NCBI GenBank assembly: GCA_937895645.1
Contig: CALBKQ010000104.1
Coordinates: 1-27,909 of the forward strand
Length of the DNA: 27,909 nucleotides
Reading direction: 5' to 3'
Source of the DNA: an uncultured Clostridia bacterium
GTDB lineage: Bacteria; Bacillota; Clostridia; Oscillospirales; Acutalibacteraceae
The translations under genes and the position numbers were made by a program. Every line of letters begins with the position of its first letter. The stretch's first letter is position 1. Under the pieces are notes generated by a model. The model ran no database searches and was not told where the DNA came from. It saw only the letters and a list, made by a program, of their open reading frames with translations. Shown here piece by piece: positions 14,227 to 22,600 of the stretch.

Positions 14227-14787
14227 TTACATTAATTGAATGAATGCTTTTTGTGCAAGTTCTTTCGTTTGTGTTGCAAGAATTGCAAGTACCATAGCTC
14301 TGAGCGCAGTTCTCAGTTTTTTCTGAGAAACACCGTCGCTAATTTTTGCGTGTTCAAGACGATTGTCAATGACACGGTCAAGATATTCTGTATCTGCAAC
14401 AGCATTTTTTTGACACGTATAAATTATACTGCACAGAATATTGAATAATTCCCTGTCTGGTAAAATGTCGTCTGAACGGTCTTCAACTGACCCGTTGATA
14501 TAACTCATCAGAAATGCGATTTGTTCAAGTTGCATTGATCCACGCATCATATTTATAAGAATGATACGCATTACTTGTTCTTCGCCGTAGCGTTTACCTT
14601 CAGGATTTTTCACCCAACCACGCTTTACCCAATTCTGAATTGTTGAGGCTTCAAGCCCCGTAAGTTCTCTGACCTGTGCCAAGGTTAAGCCTTTTGTAAC
14701 TGTTAACAGCGGAGCTATGACAGAATAACAATTCTCTGCCGCAACGCTGTTAAAGTTCAGCACTGTACCTGGTATTAATTCCAACAT
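14227..14787 (-). CDS. DUF1836 protein, MerR-like helix-turn-helix regulator
   Basis: 186 residues. The signature TLAQVRELTGLEASTIQNWVKRGWVKNP (about 35-62), then RYGEEQVMRIILINMMRGSMQLEQIAFLMSYING, is the DUF1836 pattern: a MerR-type winged helix-turn-helix followed by a helical domain. DUF1836 proteins are predicted cytoplasmic transcription factors. The ATG at 14787 has AGGAGGTGG upstream. It is the first gene of the operon DUF1836, DUF6054-like, nfeD, stomatin. The promoter carries one dyad inside the spacer and another across the minus 10, which suits autoregulation by a MerR-like protein. Confidence 0.9.
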   Translation of the reverse strand: MLELIPGTVLNFNSVAAENCYSVIAPLLTVTKGLTLAQVRELTGLEASTIQNWVKRGWVKNPEGKRYGEEQVMRIILINMMRGSMQLEQIAFLMSYINGSVEDRSDDILPDRELFNILCSIIYTCQKNAVADTEYLDRVIDNRLEHAKISDGVSQKKLRTALRAMVLAILATQTKELAQKAFIQLM

Positions 14788-14806
14788 ACTCCACCTCCTT
14801 AAGTTG

Positions 14807-14843
14807 GTGATATGATTATATCACAGGTTCAAGTGAACTTCAA
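14807..14843 (-). promoter_or_regulatory. Promoter of the DUF1836 operon with two operator-like dyads
   Basis: On the minus strand, TTGAAG (14838-14843) and TATAAT (14815-14820) are separated by 17 bases. GTTCA-AG-TGAAC (14827-14838) lies in the spacer, and GTGATAT-GATT-ATATCAC (14807-14824) spans the minus 10. Spacer dyads are where MerR-family regulators bind. Confidence 0.75.
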
Positions 14844-14967
14844 GGTAGTTTTTATGACTTTTTGACATTGTTTTTTGACAAATCTAATCTGTGTAAAGAT
14901 TTTTTCTACTTTTTTCAAAGATTTTCTTTATTTTTTATATATTTTTTTCATTTTTTACAAAAAAATA

Positions 14968-14988
14968 AGGGTAGTTTTTAACTACCCT
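14968..14988 (-). terminator. Terminator of the MATE gene
   Basis: AGGGTAGTT (14968-14976) pairs with AACTACCCT (14980-14988) with a 3-base loop; the minus strand then runs into TATTTTTTTG. It lies 6 bases past the stop at 14995. Confidence 0.88.
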
Positions 14989-14994
14989 ATAATT

Positions 14995-16359
14995 TTATGA
15001 AATTAAATCTTTCATTCGTTCTTTTGCACGTTTTAATGTTTTCTTTAAGAATATTGCGCTGAGTATAAGTGACACACTCTCGGCAATAGGGAATGCAAAC
15101 CACACAAGTTCAAGTCGTCCTGTTTGTGAAAGAAGCCACGCAGCAGGAAGCAGCACTACCAACTGACGACAGATAGAAACAAGCAAACTGTGATTAGGAT
15201 TGCCGATTGCCTGACATACAGACCCTGCAATAATACAGAAACCAGCAAAAAGAAGGTGTGTACCGATAATTCTTAACGCCGGAACGCCAATACGAAGCAT
15301 ACTTTCGGAAGCGTTGAAGAAACCGAGAAGGATGTGTGGTATAAATTCAAAGGCTAGTACGCCAACAAACATAACCAAAATTGCTGTAACAATAGTAATA
15401 ACGATGGTTTTCTTTACTCTGTCATATTTCTTTGCACCATAGTTGTATGCGATAATTGGTACCATGCCGTTGTTTAGCCCGAAAATCGGCATAAATATAA
15501 AACTCTGCAATTTGAAATATGCGCCAAAAACTGCAGTTGCAGTTGTAGTAAATGCGATAAGGATTTTATTAAGACAGAAAGTCATTACAGAACCGATTGA
15601 CTGCATTACGATTGAGGGAAGACCGATTTTATAAATTTCTTTTACGATTTCTTTGTTAAAACGAATTAGCTTGAAACTTATATGAACATCCTTATTAAAC
15701 TTTAGATTAAAAATGATTGCTGCAAGTCCTGCTACTATTTGACCTGAAATTGTTGCAATCGCTGCACCTGCAACTTCAAGTTTTGGAAAGCCAAACAAAC
15801 CAAAAATTAAAATAGGGTCAAGAATAATATTAACGATAGTACCAATAAGATGTGTAATCATTGTGCAGAATGTTCTGCCTGTTGCCTGAAGCATTTTTTC
15901 AAAACAGAACTGTGAAAAAATACCTACTGCACCACACATACATATTGTTGCATAATCTGTTCCGTAATTTACAATTTCTTCTACATCTGTCTGAGCCAAA
16001 AAGAAAGGCTTTGCAAAGAAGAAACCTATCAACGCAAATACAATGTAACTGCAAATAAACAAGAAAACGCCTGTATTTGCGATTTGATTTGCCTTTTCAA
16101 ACTGTTTTGCACCCAACGCTCTTGACAGAAGTGCGTTCATACCTACCGCAGTACCCCCACAAACAGCAATCATCAACTGTTGCAAAGGGAATGCCAGTGA
16201 AACTGCATTAAGCGCATTTTCACTTAACTGTGACACAAATATGCTGTCAACAATATTGTAGCACGCCTGAATTACCATTGAAAGCATCATTGGTGCAGAC
16301 ATTGAAAACAGAACTTTGCCTATAGGCATTACACCCATTTTATTCTCTTTAACACTCAT
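14995..16359 (-). CDS. MATE family efflux transporter
   Basis: 454 residues with about twelve hydrophobic segments. The N-terminal MSAPMMLSMVIQACYNIVDSIFVSQL and the internal repeat near 235-260 (IGLPSIVMQSIGSVMTFCLNKIL) are the two MATE half-repeats. PLQQLMIAVCGGTAVGMNALLSR and NNGMVPIIAYNYGAKK are typical MATE sequence. These proteins export drugs or metabolites using a sodium or proton gradient; the substrate here is unknown. The ATG at 16359 follows AAGGTG. It lies 59 bases downstream of the BY-kinase gene, but an 11-base stem hairpin stands in between and leaves too little room for a promoter, so expression may depend on read-through from the kinase gene. Confidence 0.93.
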   Translation of the reverse strand: MSVKENKMGVMPIGKVLFSMSAPMMLSMVIQACYNIVDSIFVSQLSENALNAVSLAFPLQQLMIAVCGGTAVGMNALLSRALGAKQFEKANQIANTGVFLFICSYIVFALIGFFFAKPFFLAQTDVEEIVNYGTDYATICMCGAVGIFSQFCFEKMLQATGRTFCTMITHLIGTIVNIILDPILIFGLFGFPKLEVAGAAIATISGQIVAGLAAIIFNLKFNKDVHISFKLIRFNKEIVKEIYKIGLPSIVMQSIGSVMTFCLNKILIAFTTTATAVFGAYFKLQSFIFMPIFGLNNGMVPIIAYNYGAKKYDRVKKTIVITIVTAILVMFVGVLAFEFIPHILLGFFNASESMLRIGVPALRIIGTHLLFAGFCIIAGSVCQAIGNPNHSLLVSICRQLVVLLPAAWLLSQTGRLELVWFAFPIAESVSLILSAIFLKKTLKRAKERMKDLIS

Positions 16360-16377
16360 TTTTTCACCTTACGAAAA

Positions 16378-16404
16378 ACAAACCGTACACTAAGTACGGT
16401 TTGT
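16378..16404 (-). terminator. Hairpin between the BY-kinase and MATE genes
   Basis: ACAAACCGTAC (16378-16388) and GTACGGTTTGT (16394-16404) form a perfect 11-base stem with a 5-base loop. TTTTCG follows on the minus strand, so it looks like a terminator of the kinase gene. It is also only about 20 bases before the MATE start. Confidence 0.8.
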
Positions 16405-16418
16405 ATAAAATATTCTAA

Positions 16419-17933
16419 TTATTTTTTGTTCTTTTTGTCTTCGCCATAGCCGTAACCATATCCATAACCATAGCCATAGCCATAGCCGTAACCATATCCA
16501 TAACCTTTTCTGCGTTTTCTAGAAGTTCTAATGAATTTATTAGCAACACCTGTTTCAGTACCGTTATAGATACAACCGATAACTTCTTTACCTGATGCAC
16601 TCATATCTTCAATTGTTTTCTTAATACGACGGATTGGAGAGTGGTCGTTGCGAACAACAAGCATACATGCGTCAGCATATTGTGTTACGATTGCTGCGTC
16701 AGCAACAAGACCTGCTGGTGGAGTATCAATAATAACATAGTCGAACTCATTTTTAACTGCCTCAATAATTTCAGCTGCTTCATCAGATGCAAGAAGTTCA
16801 GCAGAGTCATTAACAGCCTGACTTGAAATAAGAAGGAACAAGTTAAACTTTTCAAAGTACTTGATTGATTCGCTGAGTGACTTTTCACCACGGATAACGC
16901 CTGCAAGACCTGTTTCATTAGCAGCAGAAACACCTAATGTTTTATAAACTGATGGTTTACGAAGGTCAGCGTCAATAAGCAATACTGATTTACCGTTCTG
17001 TGCAAGTGCCAATGCAGTATTTGTTGAGATTGTTGTTTTACCTTCATCTTCAGATGCACTTGTCAATGTAAACACTTTATAATTTTGGCGTTTTGCAACA
17101 TTTTCAATTTTAGTACGGATAAGCTTAAATGCCTCAATAAACATAAAGCCTGTTTTTCTATCAGTAATAAGAATGTTCTGTTTTTCAGCATCTTTGCCTG
17201 ACTTTTTAACGCTGATAATTGAGCCAAGGATTTTACTGCCAAGTTTCTTTGTAATGTCATCAGATGCCTTGACAGTATCTTTAATGAATATAATAAGGCA
17301 AATTGCAAGTACAACTACGCCTGCACCAAATACGAAACCTAATAATGTGTAAAGGAGTGTTGTATTGTTAGCATTCGGAGCCTCTGGCTTTACTGGTGGG
17401 TCATAGTTCTTGGCATAAGTGCTTGGGTATGCTTCTTCAGTAATTGTTCTGAAGTTGTTAACATAACTTGTAGCAACTGCATAAGAAACATCTGGGTTGG
17501 TAGATGTAATTGAAATAGCAATAATTGATGTGTCTTCAACAAGAGTTGAACTTATCATTCTCTTAACATCTGTGCCTGTAAGGTCTTCACCGTTTACTTT
17601 ATAACCACTGTTCTGAGCAACAAGGTCCATAAGACTGCTTGACTCTGTCATAATATACAAGTAGTTTCTTGCAAGCTGGCTACTAGCACTGATATCAGAT
17701 GCTGACTGACCTGCTGTAACTGTGTTTTCATTTTTATTGTCAACAGTAAAACGCATTGTACAAGTATATGATGGAACATAGTTGAGTTTTGCTACACCAA
17801 AACCGATACCTGCGCATACTACCGCAGCAATGAGAATCAGCCACCATTTCTGTATAACACGAACAGCATATTGAGTTATAGTTTGAAGGTCAATACCTTC
17901 TTCAACATTGTTCATTTTTGAATTGTATTCCAT
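16419..17933 (-). CDS. Fused Wzz-type polysaccharide co-polymerase and BY-kinase with Tyr-Gly tail
   Basis: 504 residues. Residues about 1-220 are a Wzz/CpsC domain with membrane helices near 31-50 and 193-217 and an extracytoplasmic loop. Residues about 245-475 are a bacterial tyrosine kinase (CpsD/Wzc C-terminal type): Walker A SASEDEGKTT (292-301), Walker A' LLIDADLRKP (318-327), Walker B VIIDTPP (400-406). The tail is a basic patch RKRRK, then ten Tyr-Gly pairs (477-497) and EDKKNKK. Such C-terminal tyrosine clusters are autophosphorylated and control capsule or exopolysaccharide export. In most Firmicutes the two halves are separate genes, so the fusion is the proteobacterial-like layout. 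No glycosyltransferase or Wzx/Wzy gene is nearby. It has its own promoter at 17981-18009. The ATG at 17933 follows AGGAG. Confidence 0.93.
   Translation of the reverse strand: MEYNSKMNNVEEGIDLQTITQYAVRVIQKWWLILIAAVVCAGIGFGVAKLNYVPSYTCTMRFTVDNKNENTVTAGQSASDISASSQLARNYLYIMTESSSLMDLVAQNSGYKVNGEDLTGTDVKRMISSTLVEDTSIIAISITSTNPDVSYAVATSYVNNFRTITEEAYPSTYAKNYDPPVKPEAPNANNTTLLYTLLGFVFGAGVVVLAICLIIFIKDTVKASDDITKKLGSKILGSIISVKKSGKDAEKQNILITDRKTGFMFIEAFKLIRTKIENVAKRQNYKVFTLTSASEDEGKTTISTNTALALAQNGKSVLLIDADLRKPSVYKTLGVSAANETGLAGVIRGEKSLSESIKYFEKFNLFLLISSQAVNDSAELLASDEAAEIIEAVKNEFDYVIIDTPPAGLVADAAIVTQYADACMLVVRNDHSPIRRIKKTIEDMSASGKEVIGCIYNGTETGVANKFIRTSRKRRKGYGYGYGYGYGYGYGYGYGYGEDKKNKK
16443..16505 (-). 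repeat. Short tandem repeat encoding the (Gly-Tyr)10 tail
   Basis: 21 codons alternate GGN and TAY. A 27-base unit (GGTTATGGATATGGTTACGG plus CTATGGC) occurs twice exactly, separated by 9 bases. Repeats of this kind can gain or lose units in frame, changing the number of tyrosines in the kinase tail. Confidence 0.85.
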
Positions 17934-17980
17934 ATTAACACTCCTATCACAAATTCTCGTGTTGTGTTTTAATCCAACCT

Positions 17981-18009
17981 ATTATATCAAAGCCGATTAC
18001 TTTATGCAA
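17981..18009 (-). promoter_or_regulatory. Promoter of the BY-kinase gene
   Basis: On the minus strand TTGCAT (18004-18009), a 17-base spacer and TATAAT (17981-17986) precede the start codon by about 48 bases. It lies in the 94-base gap after the ABC exporter gene, where no terminator was seen. Confidence 0.75.
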
Positions 18010-18027
18010 TCTTTTTTTACAAAATCT

Positions 18028-19683
18028 TTAACTTTCTGAAATTTTACCGTTGGAAACCTCAATTTCACGGTCACAGCAATCAAGAACTGACTGACGATGT
18101 GTAATAAAAAGTATTGTCAAGTCATCACGGTTTTTGAGATTGTTAAGTAATCTTCTTTCACTTTCATCATCAAGAGCACTTGTTGATTCGTCCATGAGAA
18201 GAATTTTACCGCTGCCCAATAAAGCCCTTACAATCGCAAGTCTTTGTGCCTGACCTTCAGAAATGCCTCCACCGTCTTCACTCAAAACAAAATCAAGGCC
18301 GTTTTCAAGGTCATAAACAAACTCTGCACAAGCGTCAGTGACCGCAGTTTTGATTTCATCATCAGTAGCTTCCGGGCGAAGTAATGTAATATTTTCACGG
18401 ACTGTACCACTAAAAAGCATATTGCCCTGTGGAACAACCGAGAAAAGATGTCTTGTTGCACGACAGAAATGAACGCCCTTGTCTGTTTCGACATATATGC
18501 TTCCGTCACTTGTTTCGTAAAGCCCTGTAATCAACTTGAAAATTGTTGATTTACCTGCACCTGAAGGGCCTTTAATACCTATGAATTCGCCTTTTTCTAC
18601 TGAAAAATCAGCTTCTGAAATAACATTTTCTCCGCTATAACCAAATGTTACGTTTTCTGCCTTGATACGTACGAAATCCTCATAGGTAATATTTGTGTCG
18701 CATTCTGCACTATCTTTTGATATTTCAGAAACTTCCATAAGTCGCTGTGCTGATGCCAACATACCATAAAATGCTGGTAGCACACTTGTAATTCCCACCA
18801 CGGGAGATTGAAGCTGATTAACAAGTTGAACGATTGCAACAACTGTACCAAAAGTCATTGTGCCTTTAAGTATACCATAGGACCCGTAAGATACTGCTGC
18901 TAAAAATCCTGCTGCAAAGGCAAGTGAAAAACTGATTGTTGCAAGAATTGAAAAGCTCTTTTTTCTTACCTTTTCACGATAGAACTTCTTTTGTTGTTTA
19001 TATGAACGGTTTATAATTTTTTCTTCAATTCCGAAGACTTTTACTGCAAACAAGTTTTCAAGCATTTCTTGCATAAACGAGCGGACTCTTGCATCTCTCT
19101 TTTGTACCTTTAGATGCAGATTTTTAAGAGTTTTCCTGAAAACCACTGCAACAACAATAACCACTATACCGCAAAGAATAAACACAATTGCAAATCGTCT
19201 GTCAAGAGCAAGTAAAGCTACAGCAGCACTTGCTATTCTTACCACATATCCTACCAACGCAGGAAAAATACGAACATAATTATCACTGACATAAACAACA
19301 TCAGTAGTTAGTCTTGACATAAGGTCACCGCTATGACGTTCGCTTACGTTTGCATATTCACCATAAATTATATTTCTGAAAACACTTGTCTTTAACCTTA
19401 TTTCTGCCTTACCCTGACTTATTGCCTCAATAAATGACGCACAGATTCGCACTACAATCTGTGACACAATAAGAAGTAACAGATAAATGGCGTTTTCGAA
19501 CATTTTGTCTGCGTCACCATTCTGAGCATAGTCCATTACAGTTTTTGAAAGCATTGCAAACAGAGTAACGCACACAGCAGACCAGGCGTTAAGCAAAACA
19601 AGTGCCACACCCTCAGCTATGCGTTTACCGCAATTATTGTAAATCCATTTCAAAACTGTTAAATCTTTCATATTTCTACTCAT
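18028..19683 (-). CDS. ABC exporter, membrane and ATPase domains fused
   Basis: About 551 residues from the ATG at 19681-19683; another ATG at 19669-19671, four bases after the pqqD-like stop, is also possible. Residues to about 310 are a six-helix exporter domain (SQGKAEIRLKTSVFRNIIYGEYANVSERHSGDLMSRLTTD region). The rest is the ATPase: Walker A GPSGAGKST, Q-loop VVPQGNMLFSGTVRENI, signature ISEGQAQR (a variant of LSGGQ), Walker B ILLMDESTSALD, and the histidine loop FITHRQ. It has the architecture of peptide and lipid half-transporters that work as dimers. No N-terminal C39 peptidase is present. Because it overlaps the pqqD-like gene and follows the HprK-like gene, it may export a modified peptide; this is inference. 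Confidence 0.92.
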   Translation of the reverse strand: MSRNMKDLTVLKWIYNNCGKRIAEGVALVLLNAWSAVCVTLFAMLSKTVMDYAQNGDADKMFENAIYLLLLIVSQIVVRICASFIEAISQGKAEIRLKTSVFRNIIYGEYANVSERHSGDLMSRLTTDVVYVSDNYVRIFPALVGYVVRIASAAVALLALDRRFAIVFILCGIVVIVVAVVFRKTLKNLHLKVQKRDARVRSFMQEMLENLFAVKVFGIEEKIINRSYKQQKKFYREKVRKKSFSILATISFSLAFAAGFLAAVSYGSYGILKGTMTFGTVVAIVQLVNQLQSPVVGITSVLPAFYGMLASAQRLMEVSEISKDSAECDTNITYEDFVRIKAENVTFGYSGENVISEADFSVEKGEFIGIKGPSGAGKSTIFKLITGLYETSDGSIYVETDKGVHFCRATRHLFSVVPQGNMLFSGTVRENITLLRPEATDDEIKTAVTDACAEFVYDLENGLDFVLSEDGGGISEGQAQRLAIVRALLGSGKILLMDESTSALDDESERRLLNNLKNRDDLTILFITHRQSVLDCCDREIEVSNGKISES

Positions 19684-19942
19684 CAAGCAAATTATGCTCT
19701 CTCATTTTATTTATAAGATTTTCTACATCTGTTTTTACTCTTTCAAAAGGTACGCTGTAATCTTCTGCAATTCTCTTTGCAATATCTTCAACAGAGTTTG
19801 TGCCATCGAGCATATTAAAAACATCTGCGCCAACGCTGTTAAAAGTCATAACACCGTTGAAGTTCATTTTTTGAGCACCTGTTGCAATAACAATTTTTGC
19901 CCCTGCAACATCTTTAAGAATATATCCTTCTTTGATTTTCAT
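19676..19942 (-). CDS. PqqD-like protein (RiPP recognition element fold)
   Basis: 88 residues, the usual size for free-standing PqqD-like proteins. It starts KIKEGYILKDVAGAKIVIA, then FNGVMTFNSVGADVFNML, DGTNSVEDIAKRIAEDY and VKTDVENLINKM, the normal order of beta strands and the winged helix of the PqqD family. Free-standing members bind the leader of ribosomal peptide precursors and present it to modifying enzymes. The start ATG overlaps the stop of the HprK-like gene (ATGA), and its own stop overlaps the extended frame of the ABC exporter, so the three are co-translated. No radical SAM, cyclase or precursor peptide gene accompanies it here. Confidence 0.9.
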   Translation of the reverse strand: MKIKEGYILKDVAGAKIVIATGAQKMNFNGVMTFNSVGADVFNMLDGTNSVEDIAKRIAEDYSVPFERVKTDVENLINKMREHNLLDE

Positions 19943-20652
19943 TCCTTAATCAGCCTTTCTATTTCATTATAAGCAATTATTGCCGCATCATCATTCATAT
20001 TACAACCTAACAAGAAGACCGGTATATCTCTCAAAAGTTTGTCAACTTTATCAAGCATTGATTCCGCAAGTGTTTTGTCTGCCGGTTTAATTGTTTGCTC
20101 AATAAGTAATGTTACGGCTTGGAATGGTGGAATTCTTTTAACAGAATTTGTTTCACTTCTATGTAAAAACGTTATTGCTCTTACGGGGATTTTAACATCA
20201 ATATTCTCGTCTGTTTTACCCGAAAACGGAGTGCCACAAGCATACCACTTGCCATCATCATAAATAAGAGCCGGTTTGTCGTCATTGATAATTCTTGTGC
20301 CATCAAGATTTTTAAGCCACAAATGCGTATGTGTTGATTTACCCGTACCACTTCGTGCCGAAAACAGATATGCAAATCCGTCCTTTTCAACACAAGAAGA
20401 ATGAAGCATAAGACCATTGTGCTTAAGCATTTCACTGTAAAAAGCCTCACATGTCCACATATACTCATGCTCATCTATTGTAAGGTGAGGAAGGTCTTCA
20501 TGCTTTTTTTTGATAAACTCTTCTTTGACATTAATCCTTATTTGTGTTTCACTATCGTCAAAATCTGCTTTGTAATCCTTTGAACGTTCACGAAGAAGTT
20601 CACCACGCACATTGTATTCAGTTTTAAGTCCTGCAATTACAAACTTTTCCAT
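19939..20652 (-). CDS. HPr kinase-like P-loop protein of the RiPP-associated type
   Basis: 237 residues. MLHSSCVEKDGFAYLFSARSGTGKSTHTHLW carries a P-loop at 98-107, and RIINDDKPAL near 120-129 holds the Asp pair of the HPr kinase fold. It lacks the N-terminal domain of true HprK and is encoded beside a PqqD-like protein and an ABC exporter. HprK-like proteins of this size occur in lasso-peptide clusters, where some phosphorylate the peptide, and beside other PqqD-like genes. The start at 20652 has AGGAT upstream and lies 23 bases after the M23 peptidase stop. The substrate is unknown. Confidence 0.85.
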   Translation of the reverse strand: MEKFVIAGLKTEYNVRGELLRERSKDYKADFDDSETQIRINVKEEFIKKKHEDLPHLTIDEHEYMWTCEAFYSEMLKHNGLMLHSSCVEKDGFAYLFSARSGTGKSTHTHLWLKNLDGTRIINDDKPALIYDDGKWYACGTPFSGKTDENIDVKIPVRAITFLHRSETNSVKRIPPFQAVTLLIEQTIKPADKTLAESMLDKVDKLLRDIPVFLLGCNMNDDAAIIAYNEIERLIKE

Positions 20653-20675
20653 AATAAATCCTAAATAAAATAATG

Positions 20676-22394
20676 TTATCGCTTCAAATAGTTCATAGGG
20701 TTAACATTTCTACCGTTAACCTTAACTTCATAGTGAAGATGGGCTCCTGTAACATAACCTGTTGCACCAATCTGTCCAATCGCCTGTCCACGCACTACTC
20801 TTTGTCCTGTGTAAACTCTTAACGAGCCATTTCTCATATGACAATACATTGTAGAAAGTCCGCCAGAATGCTTGATAATTACTGTGTTACCGCCTGAACC
20901 GTACCAGCCTGCAAAAGTAACTGTTCCTGCTTCAGATGCCACAACGGTACAACCTGTGCTGCCTCCAGGCCGCACAATGTCAATACCTGCGTGCCAACCG
21001 TCACCAAAACTACGACGGCCGTAACCTGAAGAAATTGAGTATGCACCAACAGTAGGCCACAGGAGTCTTCCACCACCTGATACAACTGCACCTGATGAAT
21101 ATGAATTTTTCTTTGTACCTACCTGTACTTTCTTATCAACCGGGTCACTGATTGTTGTTCGCGAAACTTCTTTTGTTGAAACCCTTACCCCATCAACATA
21201 AGTTACAAGTTCCGTTACCTCTACCACACCATTAACACCTTTGGTGATTGTCTTTTTATCACCTACATAAAGTTTATCTGTCTTGACTTCAACGGTTTTA
21301 TAAGGAACTTCCACTTTTCTTGTTTCGGTTTTTGTAATCTGAACACGAAGGAAATTAACCTCATTTGACAACAAGATTTTCTGACCAATATAAATATTTT
21401 CTTTAAGTTCAGGGTTAAGATTGAAAATCTGTGAAGATGTCATATCAAACTTCTGGGCAATTTGTGAAACAGTATCCCCTGCCTGAACAGTATAATAACG
21501 AGCTTCACTCTTTTTAGAGTTAAGTTTTTCACTTAAATAAGACGCATCCTTAACTGTACGTTCATTATCAGGATACAGACCCTGAACATATTTAATATCT
21601 TCCACAAAACTTACGACTGCGTTTTCTTCGTCTGTTTCGTGCTCTGCAAGAATATTATCAAAAACGCTTAAAGCGTCAGTTTCATTTTTAACTGCACAAA
21701 CGAAATTGTTGTCAATATAAATTCCACAGGCATTTGTAATTTTACTGTCAGAGTTTTCAATAAGTTTATCACAGATTTCAGACGCATTGTTAATCTGACT
21801 GAGTTTTACTGCTTTAATTTTATAATCTGCATCGCCTATAAGTTCAGCTTCAGTACCGTCATCTGTCACAACAGATGATGTTGCAGAAACATCAAGGCGG
21901 TCATAAGCTAACTCTCTTGCCTCTTTATAAACAGCCTCGCTCTGCACATAACCGATAGTTTTATCGTTGTAATTTACTTCAAGTGCAAAAGTAGTATCTG
22001 ACCAGGCAGTTGCTACATTGATAAGAAAAACAAGCGACATTACTGGCAATGCAATATTAAGCACATATAAGAACGCTTTTTTATAACGGAAATATGCTTT
22101 TTTCACATATCCCGCAATTTTCTTGAAAAACTTGCCCTTGCTTTCAGTTTTTGCCTCTGCAATCTTATCAGAAACGCCTTGCGCATCAGTAATAAGTTTT
22201 TTTAACTCTGTAACGCTTTCGTGGAATGTTTTAAGAGCAAATTTATCGATAAGAATAAGTACGGTAAAAACAAGCGTACCAATCATCTTAATTGGTTTAA
22301 GAATTAATGCCCATAACCACTTAAAAAAGCGTTTGCTGTAACGCATTGTCTGAATTCCAATGTAATATATTTGATTGTAAATGTTTTCAAACAT
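20676..22394 (-). CDS. Membrane-anchored LysM-G5-M23 cell wall peptidase
   Basis: 572 residues. Membrane segments lie near 36-50 and 107-130. LysM is at about 300-343 (YYTVQAGDTVSQIAQKF...IGQKILLS) for peptidoglycan binding, G5 at about 355-425, and an M23 (LytM-type) domain at about 450-570. Zinc ligands are His468 and Asp472 in GWHAGID and His554 in HLHYE, with His519 in YCHM also present, so it should be an active endopeptidase outside the membrane. The ATG at 22394 follows GAGGAA. It is the first gene of the unit that continues with the HprK-like, PqqD-like and ABC genes and is driven by the promoter at 22451-22479. Whether it acts with the downstream module or only shares a transcript is not clear from sequence. 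Confidence 0.93.
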   Translation of the reverse strand: MFENIYNQIYYIGIQTMRYSKRFFKWLWALILKPIKMIGTLVFTVLILIDKFALKTFHESVTELKKLITDAQGVSDKIAEAKTESKGKFFKKIAGYVKKAYFRYKKAFLYVLNIALPVMSLVFLINVATAWSDTTFALEVNYNDKTIGYVQSEAVYKEARELAYDRLDVSATSSVVTDDGTEAELIGDADYKIKAVKLSQINNASEICDKLIENSDSKITNACGIYIDNNFVCAVKNETDALSVFDNILAEHETDEENAVVSFVEDIKYVQGLYPDNERTVKDASYLSEKLNSKKSEARYYTVQAGDTVSQIAQKFDMTSSQIFNLNPELKENIYIGQKILLSNEVNFLRVQITKTETRKVEVPYKTVEVKTDKLYVGDKKTITKGVNGVVEVTELVTYVDGVRVSTKEVSRTTISDPVDKKVQVGTKKNSYSSGAVVSGGGRLLWPTVGAYSISSGYGRRSFGDGWHAGIDIVRPGGSTGCTVVASEAGTVTFAGWYGSGGNTVIIKHSGGLSTMYCHMRNGSLRVYTGQRVVRGQAIGQIGATGYVTGAHLHYEVKVNGRNVNPMNYLKR

Positions 22395-22450
22395 AACAAT
22401 TCCTCATTTTTACTTCTGTTTTTAGACGCAAAATTCCAATATACGTTTGA

Positions 22451-22479
22451 ATTATACCACAAAAGAACAAAAAAGGCAA
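22451..22479 (-). promoter_or_regulatory. Promoter of the M23 peptidase operon
   Basis: On the minus strand TTGCCT (22474-22479), a 17-base spacer and TATAAT (22451-22456). It faces away from the plus-strand promoter at 22527-22555, with about 47 bases between the two minus 35 elements. Confidence 0.75.
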
Positions 22480-22526
22480 GTTACATATATTACATTAAAA
22501 TAGTTGAAATTTTTGTAAAATATTCG

Positions 22527-22555
22527 TTTACTTTTTTGGTGTGTTGTTGTATAAT
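22527..22555 (+). promoter_or_regulatory. Promoter of the glpQ-like/gltX/glnS operon
   Basis: TTTACT (22527-22532), a 17-base spacer and TATAAT (22550-22555) lie about 45 bases before the start codon at 22601. Confidence 0.75.
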
Positions 22556-22600
22556 GACTATAATTGTATAAATATGCACAAAATTTAAGGGGCGAGGAAA

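Noticed and set aside
14844..14967. Repeated TTGACA on the plus strand as a promoter
   Set aside because: Two TTGACA copies are present, but there is no matching minus 10 and no plus-strand gene downstream.
16415..16600. Frame encoding a Met-Ala-Met-Val repeat protein
   Set aside because: It is the out-of-frame reading of the Tyr-Gly repeat inside the BY-kinase gene.
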